DNA from: Parashewanella tropica
GTDB taxonomy: Bacteria > Pseudomonadota > Gammaproteobacteria > Enterobacterales > Shewanellaceae
Direction of reading: 5' to 3'
DNA: 64,000 nt
Assembly: GCF_004358445.1 (NCBI RefSeq)
Contig: NZ_CP037951.1
Location: forward strand, 1,475,501 to 1,539,500
The stretch's first letter is position 1. The number at the start of each line of letters is the position of its first letter. This document shows positions 46,687-58,398 of this stretch, piece by piece. The notes below the pieces were generated by a model, which made no database searches, was not told the DNA's origin, and saw only the letters and a list, made by a program, of their open reading frames with translations. Position numbers and translations under genes: made by a program.

Positions 46687-47391
46687 ATGAACAAGAAAGT
46701 TCTGGGGATTACTATCGCGGTTTTGATTCTCATTGGAATGGGAATAACTCAATTCTTACAACAAGAAATTAAGAAACCTTCAGATAGCTTTGAAACTCCT
46801 TCTCCTTTGGTTCAAATCGAACGCAGACAGATCCCTAAGATTGAAAATGGCTTATCGACTGGTGTTGATATGTTTAAGCAGGGCTCTCCTTCAAAAGAAA
46901 AAACGGTAAACGCAAATGAAAAAGATACCGTTGTTTGGGTTGATTCTGCAGAAGCTGAACAGGTTCTAAAGGCGCAAGGAAAATTACCTGCCGACCTCAC
47001 CAAAGAGCACTATATCGAGCTAGATATAGAGGAGCTCAAAGCATTAGAAGTAGGGGATTATATTGATCTTTACATTCCTCAAATGGGCGGAAGCTATACA
47101 GGTGAAGTCGATTTTATTCAGTCTCACTCAAATGGTGATAAAACTATCGAAGCCAACATTCCCGGTGCCGGACGTTTATATAGTGCGGTTATTACTATGG
47201 GAGAGGAAGCTGTATATGGAAACTTGGCAACCCAAAATGATACTTACATTTTGGAAGGTTCAGGAAAGTACGCTTGGATAGCTTCTCGGACTGATCTTGA
47301 ATCCCAACACTCTAAGGCACATAGCGATGCATTAATCCCAAAAGGCAAGGTCGAGCATAAAAAAGACACCACATTTAGCCTTGACCAGTAA
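46687..47391 (+). CDS. Membrane-anchored partner of the metalloprotease (propeptide-like?)
   Basis: A 234-residue protein with one N-terminal membrane anchor or uncleaved signal (about 5-24) and a periplasmic domain. The segment about 105-205 (IELDIEELKALEVGDYIDLY, then SHSNGDKTIEANIPG, VYGNLATQNDTYILEGSGKY) recalls the pre-domain found fused to some secreted zinc metalloproteases of marine bacteria. Here it is a separate gene 42 bases before such a protease. I infer a separate propeptide, chaperone or inhibitor. No catalytic motif is seen. The start is the first ATG after TAGGGTG. Confidence 0.65.
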   Translation: MNKKVLGITIAVLILIGMGITQFLQQEIKKPSDSFETPSPLVQIERRQIPKIENGLSTGVDMFKQGSPSKEKTVNANEKDTVVWVDSAEAEQVLKAQGKLPADLTKEHYIELDIEELKALEVGDYIDLYIPQMGGSYTGEVDFIQSHSNGDKTIEANIPGAGRLYSAVITMGEEAVYGNLATQNDTYILEGSGKYAWIASRTDLESQHSKAHSDALIPKGKVEHKKDTTFSLDQ

Positions 47392-47433
47392 AAGAATTCC
47401 CTCGTCAATACCAAAAATAAAATGGAGAAAACA

Positions 47434-48183
47434 ATGCACAAATCTATAAAAAAATCTGCATTAGGGGTCTCAGTGCTGCTTGCTTCAACAGCAGTTAATG
47501 CAGAAACAATCGATGTAATGATTTTATATACACAGCCTGCGGCAGATGCGGTTACGAATATTGATACTAAGATCAATCAATATATTTCGAATTCAAATCG
47601 TATTTATCGTAATAACGGGTTAGATATTGAGTTGAGATTAGTGGGTCGTCAATCTCAAGCATCTTCAACCTCGAATTTAGTGCCATCAGAAGAACACCTT
47701 AATCTAGTAACCAATAACCAAGGCGTGAAAGATGCTCGTGCCAATGTGCGTGCAGATATGGTTGTGTTGTTAGGTAAGAGACAAAATGTTCAAGGTGGTT
47801 ATGTTTGTGGTATTGGATGGGTTGGTCAAGGCCAAAATGGGAACTTGTATCCACAGATGAAAGATCGCATGTTTAGTGTGACAGCGGTTGATTGTGGTGC
47901 CGCAACCTTTATCCATGAATTAGGTCACAACATGGGCTTAGGCCACTCTGTACGTCAAGGCAGTAGAGGTGGCGTTTATGCTGACGGTGTGGGTCATGGT
48001 GTTCAGAATAATTTCTCAACCATTATGGCTTATCCTCAGGCCTTTGGTTCAGCCGTTCGTTTAGATTACTTCTCAGATCCATATTGGAATGGATGTAATG
48101 GTCAAGCTTGTGGGGTAGCTGGTCAGTCGTATTCTAATAAAACACTGTGGTACGTTAAGGACGATGTCGCTAACTTCTTTTAG
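47434..48183 (+). CDS. Secreted zinc metalloprotease (M12/reprolysin-like)
   Basis: A 249-residue exported protease. The signal peptide ends near TAVNA-ETID. The zinc site is HELGHNMGLGH (H161, E162, H165, H171) with the metzincin Met-turn in TIMAYP. Six or more Cys (VCGIGW, VDCGAA, NGCNGQACG) suggest disulfides. There is no propeptide: the catalytic domain begins directly after the signal, unlike most metzincins. ATG 47434 is preferred because GGAG lies 6 bases upstream; it overlaps the earlier in-frame ATG at 47422. It is 42 bases after the membrane-anchored partner and ends in a strong terminator. Confidence 0.9.
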   Translation: MHKSIKKSALGVSVLLASTAVNAETIDVMILYTQPAADAVTNIDTKINQYISNSNRIYRNNGLDIELRLVGRQSQASSTSNLVPSEEHLNLVTNNQGVKDARANVRADMVVLLGKRQNVQGGYVCGIGWVGQGQNGNLYPQMKDRMFSVTAVDCGAATFIHELGHNMGLGHSVRQGSRGGVYADGVGHGVQNNFSTIMAYPQAFGSAVRLDYFSDPYWNGCNGQACGVAGQSYSNKTLWYVKDDVANFF

Positions 48184-48213
48184 AGGTTAGTTATCAAATT
48201 GAGGGAATGAAGC

Positions 48214-48235
48214 AGGGAGCCATTGCTCCCTTTTT
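48214..48235 (+). terminator. Intrinsic terminator of the metalloprotease operon
   Basis: A perfect 7-bp stem agggagc/gctccct (48214-48231) with a CATT loop followed by TTTTT, 31 bases after the protease stop. Confidence 0.9.
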
Positions 48236-48250
48236 CCGGTGTGCTAGAGG

Positions 48251-49231
48251 TTAATCTTCGTCTTTCTCAAATAACTCAACTAAACCAACCAAGGCGATAA
48301 ATAAAACGGCACCTACAGGCCAAACTATCCAAGTTATCTTCCAATTCTGCGACCAAAAGCTCCAACCAAGAAAAATGGCGGTTAATAATGGCCAATAAAA
48401 TGCGGCAATTTTTTCAGCACGTTTTGTTCTTTTACTTTTTTGAGACTTTCCGCAACCTTCTTGCAAAATACGGTTGTAAGCGTCAAATTTTGCTGAAGAA
48501 GGGCTAACAATATAAACGCCACTGGAAATCATCAATAGTAAAACGATTAGCATCAATAAAGGCAAAATGTCACTGTCAATTAGGATGCTGGTTAACAGTA
48601 AAGGCACTGAACAGGCAATAAAAAAGAATGAACCTAACGCAGTTTTTGAATTGTAAGTGGGGCGATATTGCTTCAATTGCTGATTAATAGCGCTATGTAC
48701 CCCATAGGCTAATTCAAATGGCTCCTTATCAATGATTTCAATATTCTCATCGTATTGATTGGTTTTAACGAAAAAGTTGACGCTTAAAGCGACAATAAGT
48801 AGTACGCTAACGATACCAATCGCAGGCGCGAGTTTATCTGATACCCCGAATATTCCTGTATTTTCAAGTGCTAATAAGAAAAATAACGGAATGGGGGAGC
48901 AGATACACAAAATCGCCCCTTTGGCGTTTAATTCGGATATGGCTACTTTGCTCTCGACATAATTGTTAGCCTGCTCTAATCCAATTTGATTACTATGTTC
49001 TTGGTCGGAGAGAGTATCCTTATCAATCGTTTCATGCTCATCTTTTAATAAATAATCTGTGGTAACACCAAAGATCTCAGCCAGCATTAAAATCTTGTTT
49101 AAATCAGGAATGCTCTGAGTACTTTCCCACTTAGAAACAGATTGTCTAGAAACATTCATTTTGTCTGCTAACTCTTCCTGCGACCAACCAAGACGTTTTC
49201 TTAATTGAATTATTTTTTCCGCCAAAATCAT
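48251..49231 (-). CDS. Membrane-bound XRE-family regulator
   Basis: A 326-residue protein. An N-terminal XRE helix-turn-helix (about 1-65; LRKRLGWSQEELADKMNVSR then VSKWESTQSIPDLNKIL) is followed by a polar linker and about six membrane segments from residue 105 onward, ending in an acidic tail. This DNA-binding-plus-membrane layout is common in Firmicutes and rarer in gammaproteobacteria. The start at 49231 is chosen for the AAAGGA about 9 bases upstream and because XRE domains begin this way; a longer in-frame start at 49318 adds 29 unrelated residues. Target genes are unknown. The flanks are a protease operon and a hypothetical gene. Confidence 0.85.
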   Translation of the reverse strand: MILAEKIIQLRKRLGWSQEELADKMNVSRQSVSKWESTQSIPDLNKILMLAEIFGVTTDYLLKDEHETIDKDTLSDQEHSNQIGLEQANNYVESKVAISELNAKGAILCICSPIPLFFLLALENTGIFGVSDKLAPAIGIVSVLLIVALSVNFFVKTNQYDENIEIIDKEPFELAYGVHSAINQQLKQYRPTYNSKTALGSFFFIACSVPLLLTSILIDSDILPLLMLIVLLLMISSGVYIVSPSSAKFDAYNRILQEGCGKSQKSKRTKRAEKIAAFYWPLLTAIFLGWSFWSQNWKITWIVWPVGAVLFIALVGLVELFEKDED

Positions 49232-49486
49232 TTTATTTGTCCTTTCGTCCATAGATGAGTGGAAAGCATAGAAAATCATCTGGTTGCAAACTATCAAGTG
49301 ATGTTGGAGTTTTGTCAACCAGCAGTTGCTTTTTATTATTTTTAATTTAAATACATGGAGTTATTCAAGCAGTTAGGAGGTATTTTAGGAATAAGCTAAA
49401 GTTATACCGAATATTAAATTTTGATTATGTAGTTGGCTGTATCTAAAGATTTTTTCTAGTCTAACAGTTTCATTTTTTAAAGGTGA

Positions 49487-50155
49487 TTGATTATCAGTAT
49501 TCAAGACATCAGCAGTTTAGGCCAAGAGAGCTATGAGGCTTACATAAAACAGTCTAGAGGTGGGCAATTACCAAGTAATAAAAAAGTGGATGTGGTGATT
49601 GGTGAAACTCATTACAGAATGGAAGAATCTAAATTTTTAGATTCTTATAACGTTGCTGGAATTCACCGAATCCCCCAAGCTGATTTTGAAACTATTCCAC
49701 AATGCCAAAAACTTCGAGCGGGGATGTCACAGTTTTTATCGGCTGATGATAGAGGTTTTTCTCGTTTTAACTTAAAGCAGAATAACACCAAAGTTGGGCA
49801 ATTATATTTGGCTTTACCCATTATTAGAGGAGGACGTGATGGTCAAGGGCAAGACTATATACCGCCACTACTTTGCTTGAATGGAGCTTTGGTTTACAGA
49901 GCTGAAAGAGTTGAATGCGAATTAGATTATCAAACAATAACTCATTATTTTGAGAGTAGGCAGTTAGTGCCAGAGCAATGCATCGAATGTATAAACGATG
50001 CTGACTCATTACAAAGGACTTTGATTGCTCGTTACACTGTGAGCCGTCCAAACAGCACGCCACAGACTATTATCGACGATGGCGTTGCCGTAGTATGGAT
50101 GACTCTTCAAGGCTTCTACAGTAAAGATGGTAGCAAATACACAGAGATTAAATGA
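49487..50155 (+). CDS. Hypothetical protein with a non-ATG start
   Basis: A 222-residue soluble protein that I do not recognise; no signal peptide or membrane segment. A stop codon (TGA 49484-49486) lies directly before the frame opens, and the first in-frame ATG is about 45 codons in, so translation must begin at TTG 49487, ATT 49490 or ATC 49493. AAGGTG at 49480-49485 is too close to TTG and better spaced for ATC or ATT, which would be rare start codons. The reading frame is long and of normal composition, with aromatic-rich stretches (LYLALPIIRGG, VAVVWMTLQGFYS). It is convergent with cysZ, 5 bases away. Confidence 0.72.
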   Translation: MIISIQDISSLGQESYEAYIKQSRGGQLPSNKKVDVVIGETHYRMEESKFLDSYNVAGIHRIPQADFETIPQCQKLRAGMSQFLSADDRGFSRFNLKQNNTKVGQLYLALPIIRGGRDGQGQDYIPPLLCLNGALVYRAERVECELDYQTITHYFESRQLVPEQCIECINDADSLQRTLIARYTVSRPNSTPQTIIDDGVAVVWMTLQGFYSKDGSKYTEIK

Positions 50156-50160
50156 GCGCT

Positions 50161-50931
50161 TTAATCAGGTGCAATGGCTGAATTACGATATGCCTCGCGA
50201 TATTTATCTACCCACATGGCGGTTGCACCGCAAATCGCTACTGGCATAACAATAAAGTTTACGATTGGTATCATCGACACTAATGCCACTGTTGCACCGA
50301 AACTGAAACTGGTGCCTTTAGTGTTCTTTAACGCAAACTTCATATCATCAAACTTCACTTTGTGATTATCGAACGGGTAGTCGCAATACTGAATGGCCAT
50401 CATCCAAGCGCTGAAAAGAAACCAAACGATTGGGAAAACGGTTTGTCCAAGCACAGGGACAAAAAACAGTAATAAGACCAAAATCGCCCTCGGTAAATAG
50501 TATTTAAGCTTTTTCCATTCTCGACCGAGAATGCGGGGCAAATCTTTGATGAGATCTTTAGTTCCACCTGTATAGAGTGGTTTTCCTGTTAACTTTTGCT
50601 CAACCTTTTCCGCTAATAATCCATTAAATGGAGCCGCTATCCAATTCATAACGGAGCTGAATATAAACGACATGCTGATCAACATAGTAACGATGGCTAA
50701 AGGCCACAATAAGAAGTGTAACCAGCTGAGGATTTCAGGTAGTTGGCTATCGAGCCAATCAAAGAGCACTTGCAGTTGACCAAAAGCAAAATAAAACGCC
50801 GTGGAAAAAAGTAGGATATTGATGGTGAGAGGAATAAATACAAAACTTCTTAACCCCGGTTGGCGGATAAGTGATAAACCATCAATAAAATAATTCACAC
50901 CACTTTTACGTGGAGAATGCTGAGAACTCAT
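50161..50931 (-). CDS. cysZ: Sulfate transporter CysZ
   Basis: Inner-membrane sulfate importer for cysteine synthesis. The 256-residue protein has the conserved NWIAAPFNGLLAEKVEQ, FLFSAWMMAIQYCDYPFDNH and MPVAICGATAMWVDKYR motifs and about six membrane helices. It is divergent from smc with 170 bases between, the usual arrangement in relatives. The cysK gene is over 22 kb away here, not adjacent as in E. coli. Confidence 0.95.
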   Translation of the reverse strand: MSSQHSPRKSGVNYFIDGLSLIRQPGLRSFVFIPLTINILLFSTAFYFAFGQLQVLFDWLDSQLPEILSWLHFLLWPLAIVTMLISMSFIFSSVMNWIAAPFNGLLAEKVEQKLTGKPLYTGGTKDLIKDLPRILGREWKKLKYYLPRAILVLLLFFVPVLGQTVFPIVWFLFSAWMMAIQYCDYPFDNHKVKFDDMKFALKNTKGTSFSFGATVALVSMIPIVNFIVMPVAICGATAMWVDKYREAYRNSAIAPD

Positions 50932-51101
50932 AAGTTAAGCCCTTTAGAATACGAATAAAATAATTTTGAATAAGTCTTGGATGAATGACAAGCTTCAAAG
51001 GTAATTGAGTATGTAAAAAACGTTACAAAATGCGTCTTGCTTTGCTAAAGTAATCAATTGACCTGCGGATAAGATTGAATACGGAACCCCACACAGCCTA
51101 A

Positions 51102-54100
51102 ATGAAACTTAAACAAATAAAATTGGCTGGATTTAAGTCGTTTGTTGATCCAACAAAAATCCCCTTTGAAAAAGCATTAACAGGCATTATCGGACCGAAT
51201 GGTTGTGGTAAGTCTAACGTGATTGATGCGGTTCGATGGGTGTTGGGTGAAAGTAGCGCTAAGCATTTGCGTGGTGGTGCGATGACAGACGTTATATTTA
51301 GTGGCTCTAATGCGCGCAATCCTGTATCCGTAGCCAGTGTTGAGTTGACCTTTGATAACCAAGATGGACGCCTTGCAGGACAGTATGCCAGTTATCAAGA
51401 AATTTCTGTTAAGCGTCAAGTCACCCGTGATGGCGATTCTTTCTATTATCTCAACGGGCAAAAGTGTCGCCGCAAAGACATTACCGATTTGTTCATGGGT
51501 ACCGGATTAGGCCCGAGAAGTTATGCCATTATTGAACAAGGCATGATTTCCCGTTTGATTGAGTCTAAACCACAAGATTTACGAGTCTTTATTGAAGAAG
51601 CGGCGGGCATTTCTCGTTATAAAGAGCGTCGCCGTGATACCGAAAACCGCATTCGACACACTCGTGAAAACCTAGAACGTCTAGAAGATATTCGCATTGA
51701 GCTATCAACCCAACTGGATAAACTCGCTTCCCAGTCTCAAGCGGCAATAAAGTATAGAGAGTTAAAACAAACTGAGCGTCAAACCCACGCTGAATTGCTG
51801 GTGATGCGTTACAGTGAATTTCATCAGCAAATTGATGATATTACCAAGCAATTGTCAGAGTTGGATTTAGAGCTTGTTAAACATCAATCTGAACTCAAAA
51901 GTTTTGAATCTAAGCAAACTCAGTTAACGGTTCAGTTGAATGATGCCGTCGATGCCGAGCAAAAAACGGTTGCCGAGTTTTATCATAATAATACTGAGCG
52001 TGCGAAACTTGAGCAGCAAATCAGCCATCAGCAGCAATTAGAGCAGCATCAACAGCAACGTTTAACGGGGCTATCGCAACAGCTAAAAGAGCTTACTGAA
52101 CAATTCGACCAACTGGCAGTTGAGCATAAAACCTTAAAACAGCAACAGGCTGCCGAGCAACCTCAGTTAGAGGAATTAGACGAGCGAGTTGAAGCCTTGT
52201 CTGAGCAACTAGAACTGCAAAAAGAAAACCAGCAAGAGGACCAATATCAGCATCAAGCGTTAAAGCAAGAATTGCACAATGCAAAAATGGAATTGCAACT
52301 TGCCAGCAGCCAATTAGCTCATGCTAAGCAACAGTTGTCTCAATCTGAGCAAAATCAAGAGCAAATCAACGCTCAACTGAGTTCATTAAATGAAACCCAA
52401 CAAAATGAGTTAGATGCTGACAAGCTGAAGGAATCTGAAAAGCATATTAAGCTACTTGAAGATAAGCTTCAGGCATCAAAACAAGGTTATAAAGACAGTC
52501 AACAAGCCTATACACAGGCGGATGGACAGCGACAGGAGTTGAAGCAGCAACAAGCAGCAAGTCAATCACGCTTGTCGTTTATTGATTCTTGGCTGGTGGA
52601 GCAACAACAAGAACATCAGCAAGTTTGGCAAGTGATTGAAGCGGCTTCAGGATGGGAAAAAGCGTTGGAGTTGGTATTAGGTGATTTGCTGACGGCAAAA
52701 GTAGTTCCAGAGTTTTCTGATGAAACGGGATTTGTGGCAATACAAGGCGGCTTTCAACATGAAATGTTAGCGAAAAGCCCTTTGAACCTTGCACCGTGGC
52801 TCGATAGCTTATTGCTTGCTGACGACAAAGAGCAAGCAAGCACTTACCTTGAAGATTTAATGGATGAGCAGTGTGTCCTCACCAAAGATGGATATTTGAT
52901 TGGGCGTGGATTTATATTGAGCCAAGCTCAGCAGCCGAACTCGCAATTATCCTTTAAGGCTGAAAAAGAAGCGGTGGAAGTTGAGGTGCAACAGCAGACA
53001 ACATCACTAGAGCAGTTACAAAGTGAATGTCAGCAGCATCAGTCGCAAAATCAACAGTTTCAAGCTGAAATTGAGAAACTTCAGCAACAATTACAACAAG
53101 CACAATTAGAGTTAACTCGTCAGCAATCACAATACAGTGCTGAGCAACAGCGTCTTGAACAGAATAAAGCTCAACGGCAGCTGCTTGAGTCTCAGCTTAA
53201 TGAGCTGAAAGTTCAGCAAAGCCAATTACAATCATCTATCGAAGCTTTAGATGAAAAGCATGATCAGCAAAATGATTTGGTCGAAAAAGCGCAATCTAAT
53301 ATTCAAGTAGTAGAAGACAAGCAGCAAAAACTCGATACTCAATTAGCTGATTTACAAGCCCAGCTCTCTCAATATCAGCAACAAAAAGAGCAGCTAGCAC
53401 TTCAATCTCAGAAAAATACGATGAAACTCGCTTTGGTTGAGCAACAACAAGTTCAATTAGCAAGCAGTAAACAAAACTTAGACAAACAAATTATTGAGCT
53501 TACTGGTGGTGAGACACCAACACAGTCAGATTTTGATATTCAGTCACTGCAAGATCAATTACAACAAAAGCTACAAGTTCAGCAGCAACAACAAAAAGAG
53601 CTGGATAAATGCCGAAATTATCAAGCTGAAATACAGGCTAAGCTTGATGGGCTAATAAGTAGTCAAAAACAAGCGGTTGTACAATGTGAGGTCTTGACTC
53701 AGAAGATCAGCGAGTTAAAGTTACACCGCGAAGGGTTAAAGGGGCAAGCCAATAGCTTGCAGCAACAGCTTAATGAAGAGCAAATTCAGTTAGAAAGCGT
53801 GATTCAATCTATTAGTGCAGAAGCTAATGTGGATGAATGGCAGCAAAAACTGGACAAAGTTCGTAATCAAATTCGACGCTTAGGCGCTATTAACTTAGCG
53901 GCCATTGAAGAGTACGAACAACAAAAAGAGCGAAAAGTGTATCTTGATGCTCAAAACGAAGATTTAACCCAAGCGCTGGAAAGTTTAGAGTCGGCGATTC
54001 GTAAGATTGATCGCGAAACCCGTACTCGTTTTAAAACGACGTTTGAAAAAGTAAATGATGATTTGCAAATGCTTTTCCCTAAAGTCTTCGGTGGGGGAAG

Positions 54101-54497
54101 TGCATACTTGGCATTGACGGATGATGATCTGCTAGAAACAGGTGTCACCATCATGGCAAGACCGCCGGGTAAAAAGAATAGCAGTATTCATTTACTTTCA
54201 GGTGGAGAAAAAGCCTTAACCGCTTTATCATTAGTGTTTGCGATCTTCAGATTAAACCCAGCACCGTTTTGTATGTTGGATGAAGTGGATGCGCCACTGG
54301 ATGATGCAAACGTTGAGCGATTCTGTCGCTTGCTACAAGAAATGGCGCAAACAGTACAATTTATATTTATCAGTCATAACAAAATAACCATGGAAATGGC
54401 TGAGCAGCTTATTGGTGTCACAATGCACGAAGCCGGGGTATCTCGAATCGTAGCGGTTGATATTGATGAAGCTGTTGCAATGGCAGATGCCAGTTAG
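51102..54497 (+). CDS. smc: Chromosome partition protein SMC
   Basis: SMC condensin ATPase for chromosome organisation. Walker A GPNGCGKSN is at 31-39, the Q loop follows, two long Gln-rich coiled-coil arms flank a hinge at about 500-610, and the C-terminal head has the signature LSGGEKALTALSLVFAIF and Walker B FCMLDEVDAPLDDANV. The length is 1131 residues. Coiled-coil arms are unusually rich in Gln (many QQ runs). Its presence in place of MukB separates this organism from Enterobacterales, Vibrionales and Pasteurellales. zipA follows after 67 bases. Confidence 0.97.
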   Translation: MKLKQIKLAGFKSFVDPTKIPFEKALTGIIGPNGCGKSNVIDAVRWVLGESSAKHLRGGAMTDVIFSGSNARNPVSVASVELTFDNQDGRLAGQYASYQEISVKRQVTRDGDSFYYLNGQKCRRKDITDLFMGTGLGPRSYAIIEQGMISRLIESKPQDLRVFIEEAAGISRYKERRRDTENRIRHTRENLERLEDIRIELSTQLDKLASQSQAAIKYRELKQTERQTHAELLVMRYSEFHQQIDDITKQLSELDLELVKHQSELKSFESKQTQLTVQLNDAVDAEQKTVAEFYHNNTERAKLEQQISHQQQLEQHQQQRLTGLSQQLKELTEQFDQLAVEHKTLKQQQAAEQPQLEELDERVEALSEQLELQKENQQEDQYQHQALKQELHNAKMELQLASSQLAHAKQQLSQSEQNQEQINAQLSSLNETQQNELDADKLKESEKHIKLLEDKLQASKQGYKDSQQAYTQADGQRQELKQQQAASQSRLSFIDSWLVEQQQEHQQVWQVIEAASGWEKALELVLGDLLTAKVVPEFSDETGFVAIQGGFQHEMLAKSPLNLAPWLDSLLLADDKEQASTYLEDLMDEQCVLTKDGYLIGRGFILSQAQQPNSQLSFKAEKEAVEVEVQQQTTSLEQLQSECQQHQSQNQQFQAEIEKLQQQLQQAQLELTRQQSQYSAEQQRLEQNKAQRQLLESQLNELKVQQSQLQSSIEALDEKHDQQNDLVEKAQSNIQVVEDKQQKLDTQLADLQAQLSQYQQQKEQLALQSQKNTMKLALVEQQQVQLASSKQNLDKQIIELTGGETPTQSDFDIQSLQDQLQQKLQVQQQQQKELDKCRNYQAEIQAKLDGLISSQKQAVVQCEVLTQKISELKLHREGLKGQANSLQQQLNEEQIQLESVIQSISAEANVDEWQQKLDKVRNQIRRLGAINLAAIEEYEQQKERKVYLDAQNEDLTQALESLESAIRKIDRETRTRFKTTFEKVNDDLQMLFPKVFGGGSAYLALTDDDLLETGVTIMARPPGKKNSSIHLLSGGEKALTALSLVFAIFRLNPAPFCMLDEVDAPLDDANVERFCRLLQEMAQTVQFIFISHNKITMEMAEQLIGVTMHEAGVSRIVAVDIDEAVAMADAS

Positions 54498-54564
54498 TTT
54501 TGCAGTTATATTAAAGTTACATAACTGCTTTTTGATTCATTTTTAGTTTACGGTAGGGTAACGG

Positions 54565-55425
54565 ATGGAAGACCTGCAATTAGTTTTTGCAATATTGGGT
54601 GGAGTTGCGATCTTGGCCGTTTTGGTACATGGAATTTGGTCCATTCGCCGTCAACAAGGAAACAATATCAAAGACAAAAGAATGCCTAGAGCGCAGAAGA
54701 AGCATTCACCAAAAGTTGATTCAGAAGGTTTTGATGAACATGGTATCAGTGAGGTTCGGGTGGTCAAAACCTCTGAGCCTAAAACGAGTTCTCAGGCTAT
54801 CGAACAAGAAGCTAAGCAAGAACCAATATTGTCTCCTGAACCTGAAAACAAACGTGTTGAACCTGTTATTGAACCTCAACTAGAAACCGCATCAGAAGAG
54901 CAACTAGATTTAGGGCTTGAACCCAAACAAGCTGGTTTATTTGATGAAGAGGAAGCCATTCCTACTGTCGAAAATGTTTCCGAAGCTAAGCAAGTGGAAG
55001 AAGAGCCTCAAGAACTTCCTGATCCTTATGATGTGCTTGTTTTACATGTAGTCGCAAAAGAAGGCGAAGAGTTAAGAGGGGCAGAGTTATTACCTAGCAT
55101 GCTTACTGTTAACTTTAAATATGGTGACATGAACATTTTCCATCGCCATGAAAATCCAGCAGGTACAGGAAACGTATTATTTTCGATTGCCAATATGGTT
55201 AATCCAGGTACATTTGATCCAGATAATATGGAGCAATTTTCTACACCAGGTATAGTGCTGTTCATGCGTTTGCCTTGTCATGGTGATGCTTTACGCAACT
55301 TCTCAACCATGCTTAATTCTGCCGAACAGTTGGCTGACGATCTCGGCGCAGAGTTACGAGATGGAGAACGCCTACCTTGGAACGATGACAAAAAACAAGA
55401 TTATATCCGTCGTATTAAAGCCTGA
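54565..55425 (+). CDS. zipA: Cell division protein ZipA
   Basis: Bitopic inner-membrane protein that anchors FtsZ at midcell. The N-terminal membrane helix (about 5-27), a basic patch, an acidic Glu/Pro-rich linker (about 60-155) and the C-terminal FtsZ-binding domain (about 158-286, with LVLHVVAKEGEELRGAELL and IFHRHENPAGTGNVLFSIAN) are all present. The smc-zipA-ligA order is standard. GGTAACGG precedes the ATG. Confidence 0.95.
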   Translation: MEDLQLVFAILGGVAILAVLVHGIWSIRRQQGNNIKDKRMPRAQKKHSPKVDSEGFDEHGISEVRVVKTSEPKTSSQAIEQEAKQEPILSPEPENKRVEPVIEPQLETASEEQLDLGLEPKQAGLFDEEEAIPTVENVSEAKQVEEEPQELPDPYDVLVLHVVAKEGEELRGAELLPSMLTVNFKYGDMNIFHRHENPAGTGNVLFSIANMVNPGTFDPDNMEQFSTPGIVLFMRLPCHGDALRNFSTMLNSAEQLADDLGAELRDGERLPWNDDKKQDYIRRIKA

Positions 55426-55451
55426 ATACCAGCAAGCAAATTATGAAATAG

Positions 55452-57497
<2,046 letters not shown>

Positions 57498-57520
57498 TAT
57501 TCAGTTGGCCCTGATTGTAA

Positions 57521-58294
57521 TCACTTAAAATATTGTTTAGGGGTTACTCCAAACGCCGCTTTAAATGATTTAATAAAGTTACTCTCATTGCTAAAGCCTA
57601 GAGAGTAACTTACCTCTATCACGGATTTGTTTTGAGCCAATAATTCTACGGCTTTGAGCAATCTTATTTGAATTCGACATTGTCGAAATCCCATTTTCAT
57701 TTCTTTATTAAATCGCCTTGATAGTGTTTTCTCTGTGGTATGCAATTGAGCAGCCCACTGTTCTAGGCTTGTTGTATCTTCTGGTGTTTGTTCTATTTTA
57801 TTCAAAATAGTTTGAATTTTAGGGTCATCAGAACGAGGGTATTGAAGCGGTTCTGTAACCATGACTTGCAGTTGCTCCACAAGGACAGATATCAACTTTA
57901 AACTATGAGGGTGATTTTCTGGCCAATGACTCGAATGAAGATACAGAATAATTTCGCGTACTAAAGGTGAAATGGCAATGACTTGGCTTTGTCTAGGTAA
58001 TTGTTCTAAGAAATCTGGGGCGGTAATTTTAAAGCTTTTCACTTTTGCCGTTTTTACAATTTCTAGTTGATGCCGTGCGTTTGCTGGTATCCAAACCGCT
58101 CGTAGTGGCGGGGCGATCCAGCAGCAGTTTTCAGTTAATAGCCTTATTACACCAGAAGATGCATATAAGAGTTGAGCTTCTGGGTGTTGATGCCAACTGA
58201 CTTTCTGGCTTGGGCTGTAAGTTACGCCCTTGATTTCCAGAGTTTCAGGTAAGGACATTAAAGAAAACGAATAGTCATCGTTATTTTTTATCAT
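57521..58294 (-). CDS. AraC-family regulator with cupin domain
   Basis: A 257-residue regulator: an N-terminal cupin-like sensor (about 20-110; KVSWHQHPEAQLLYASSGVI) and a C-terminal double helix-turn-helix (about 160-257; LEQWAAQLHTTEKTLSRRFN and YSLGFSNESNFIKSFKAAFG). It resembles the NimR/YeaM type, which controls an adjacent exporter. It is divergent from an MFS transporter across 104 bases, so it likely regulates that gene. The inducer is unknown. Confidence 0.9.
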   Translation of the reverse strand: MIKNNDDYSFSLMSLPETLEIKGVTYSPSQKVSWHQHPEAQLLYASSGVIRLLTENCCWIAPPLRAVWIPANARHQLEIVKTAKVKSFKITAPDFLEQLPRQSQVIAISPLVREIILYLHSSHWPENHPHSLKLISVLVEQLQVMVTEPLQYPRSDDPKIQTILNKIEQTPEDTTSLEQWAAQLHTTEKTLSRRFNKEMKMGFRQCRIQIRLLKAVELLAQNKSVIEVSYSLGFSNESNFIKSFKAAFGVTPKQYFK

Positions 58295-58398
58295 TAATTT
58301 GTCCGTTTATAACTGTTTTTTGTCTTAATAGTAACTATAGTCAAGAATTTTTCCTTACTAAGCTTATTTCAAATCCATTAGCTTTTTGAGGTGGTTGA

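Noticed and set aside
48251-49318. Longer version of the XRE regulator from 49318
   Set aside because: The extra 29 residues precede the canonical XRE start and lack a ribosome binding site; the internal ATG has AAAGGA.
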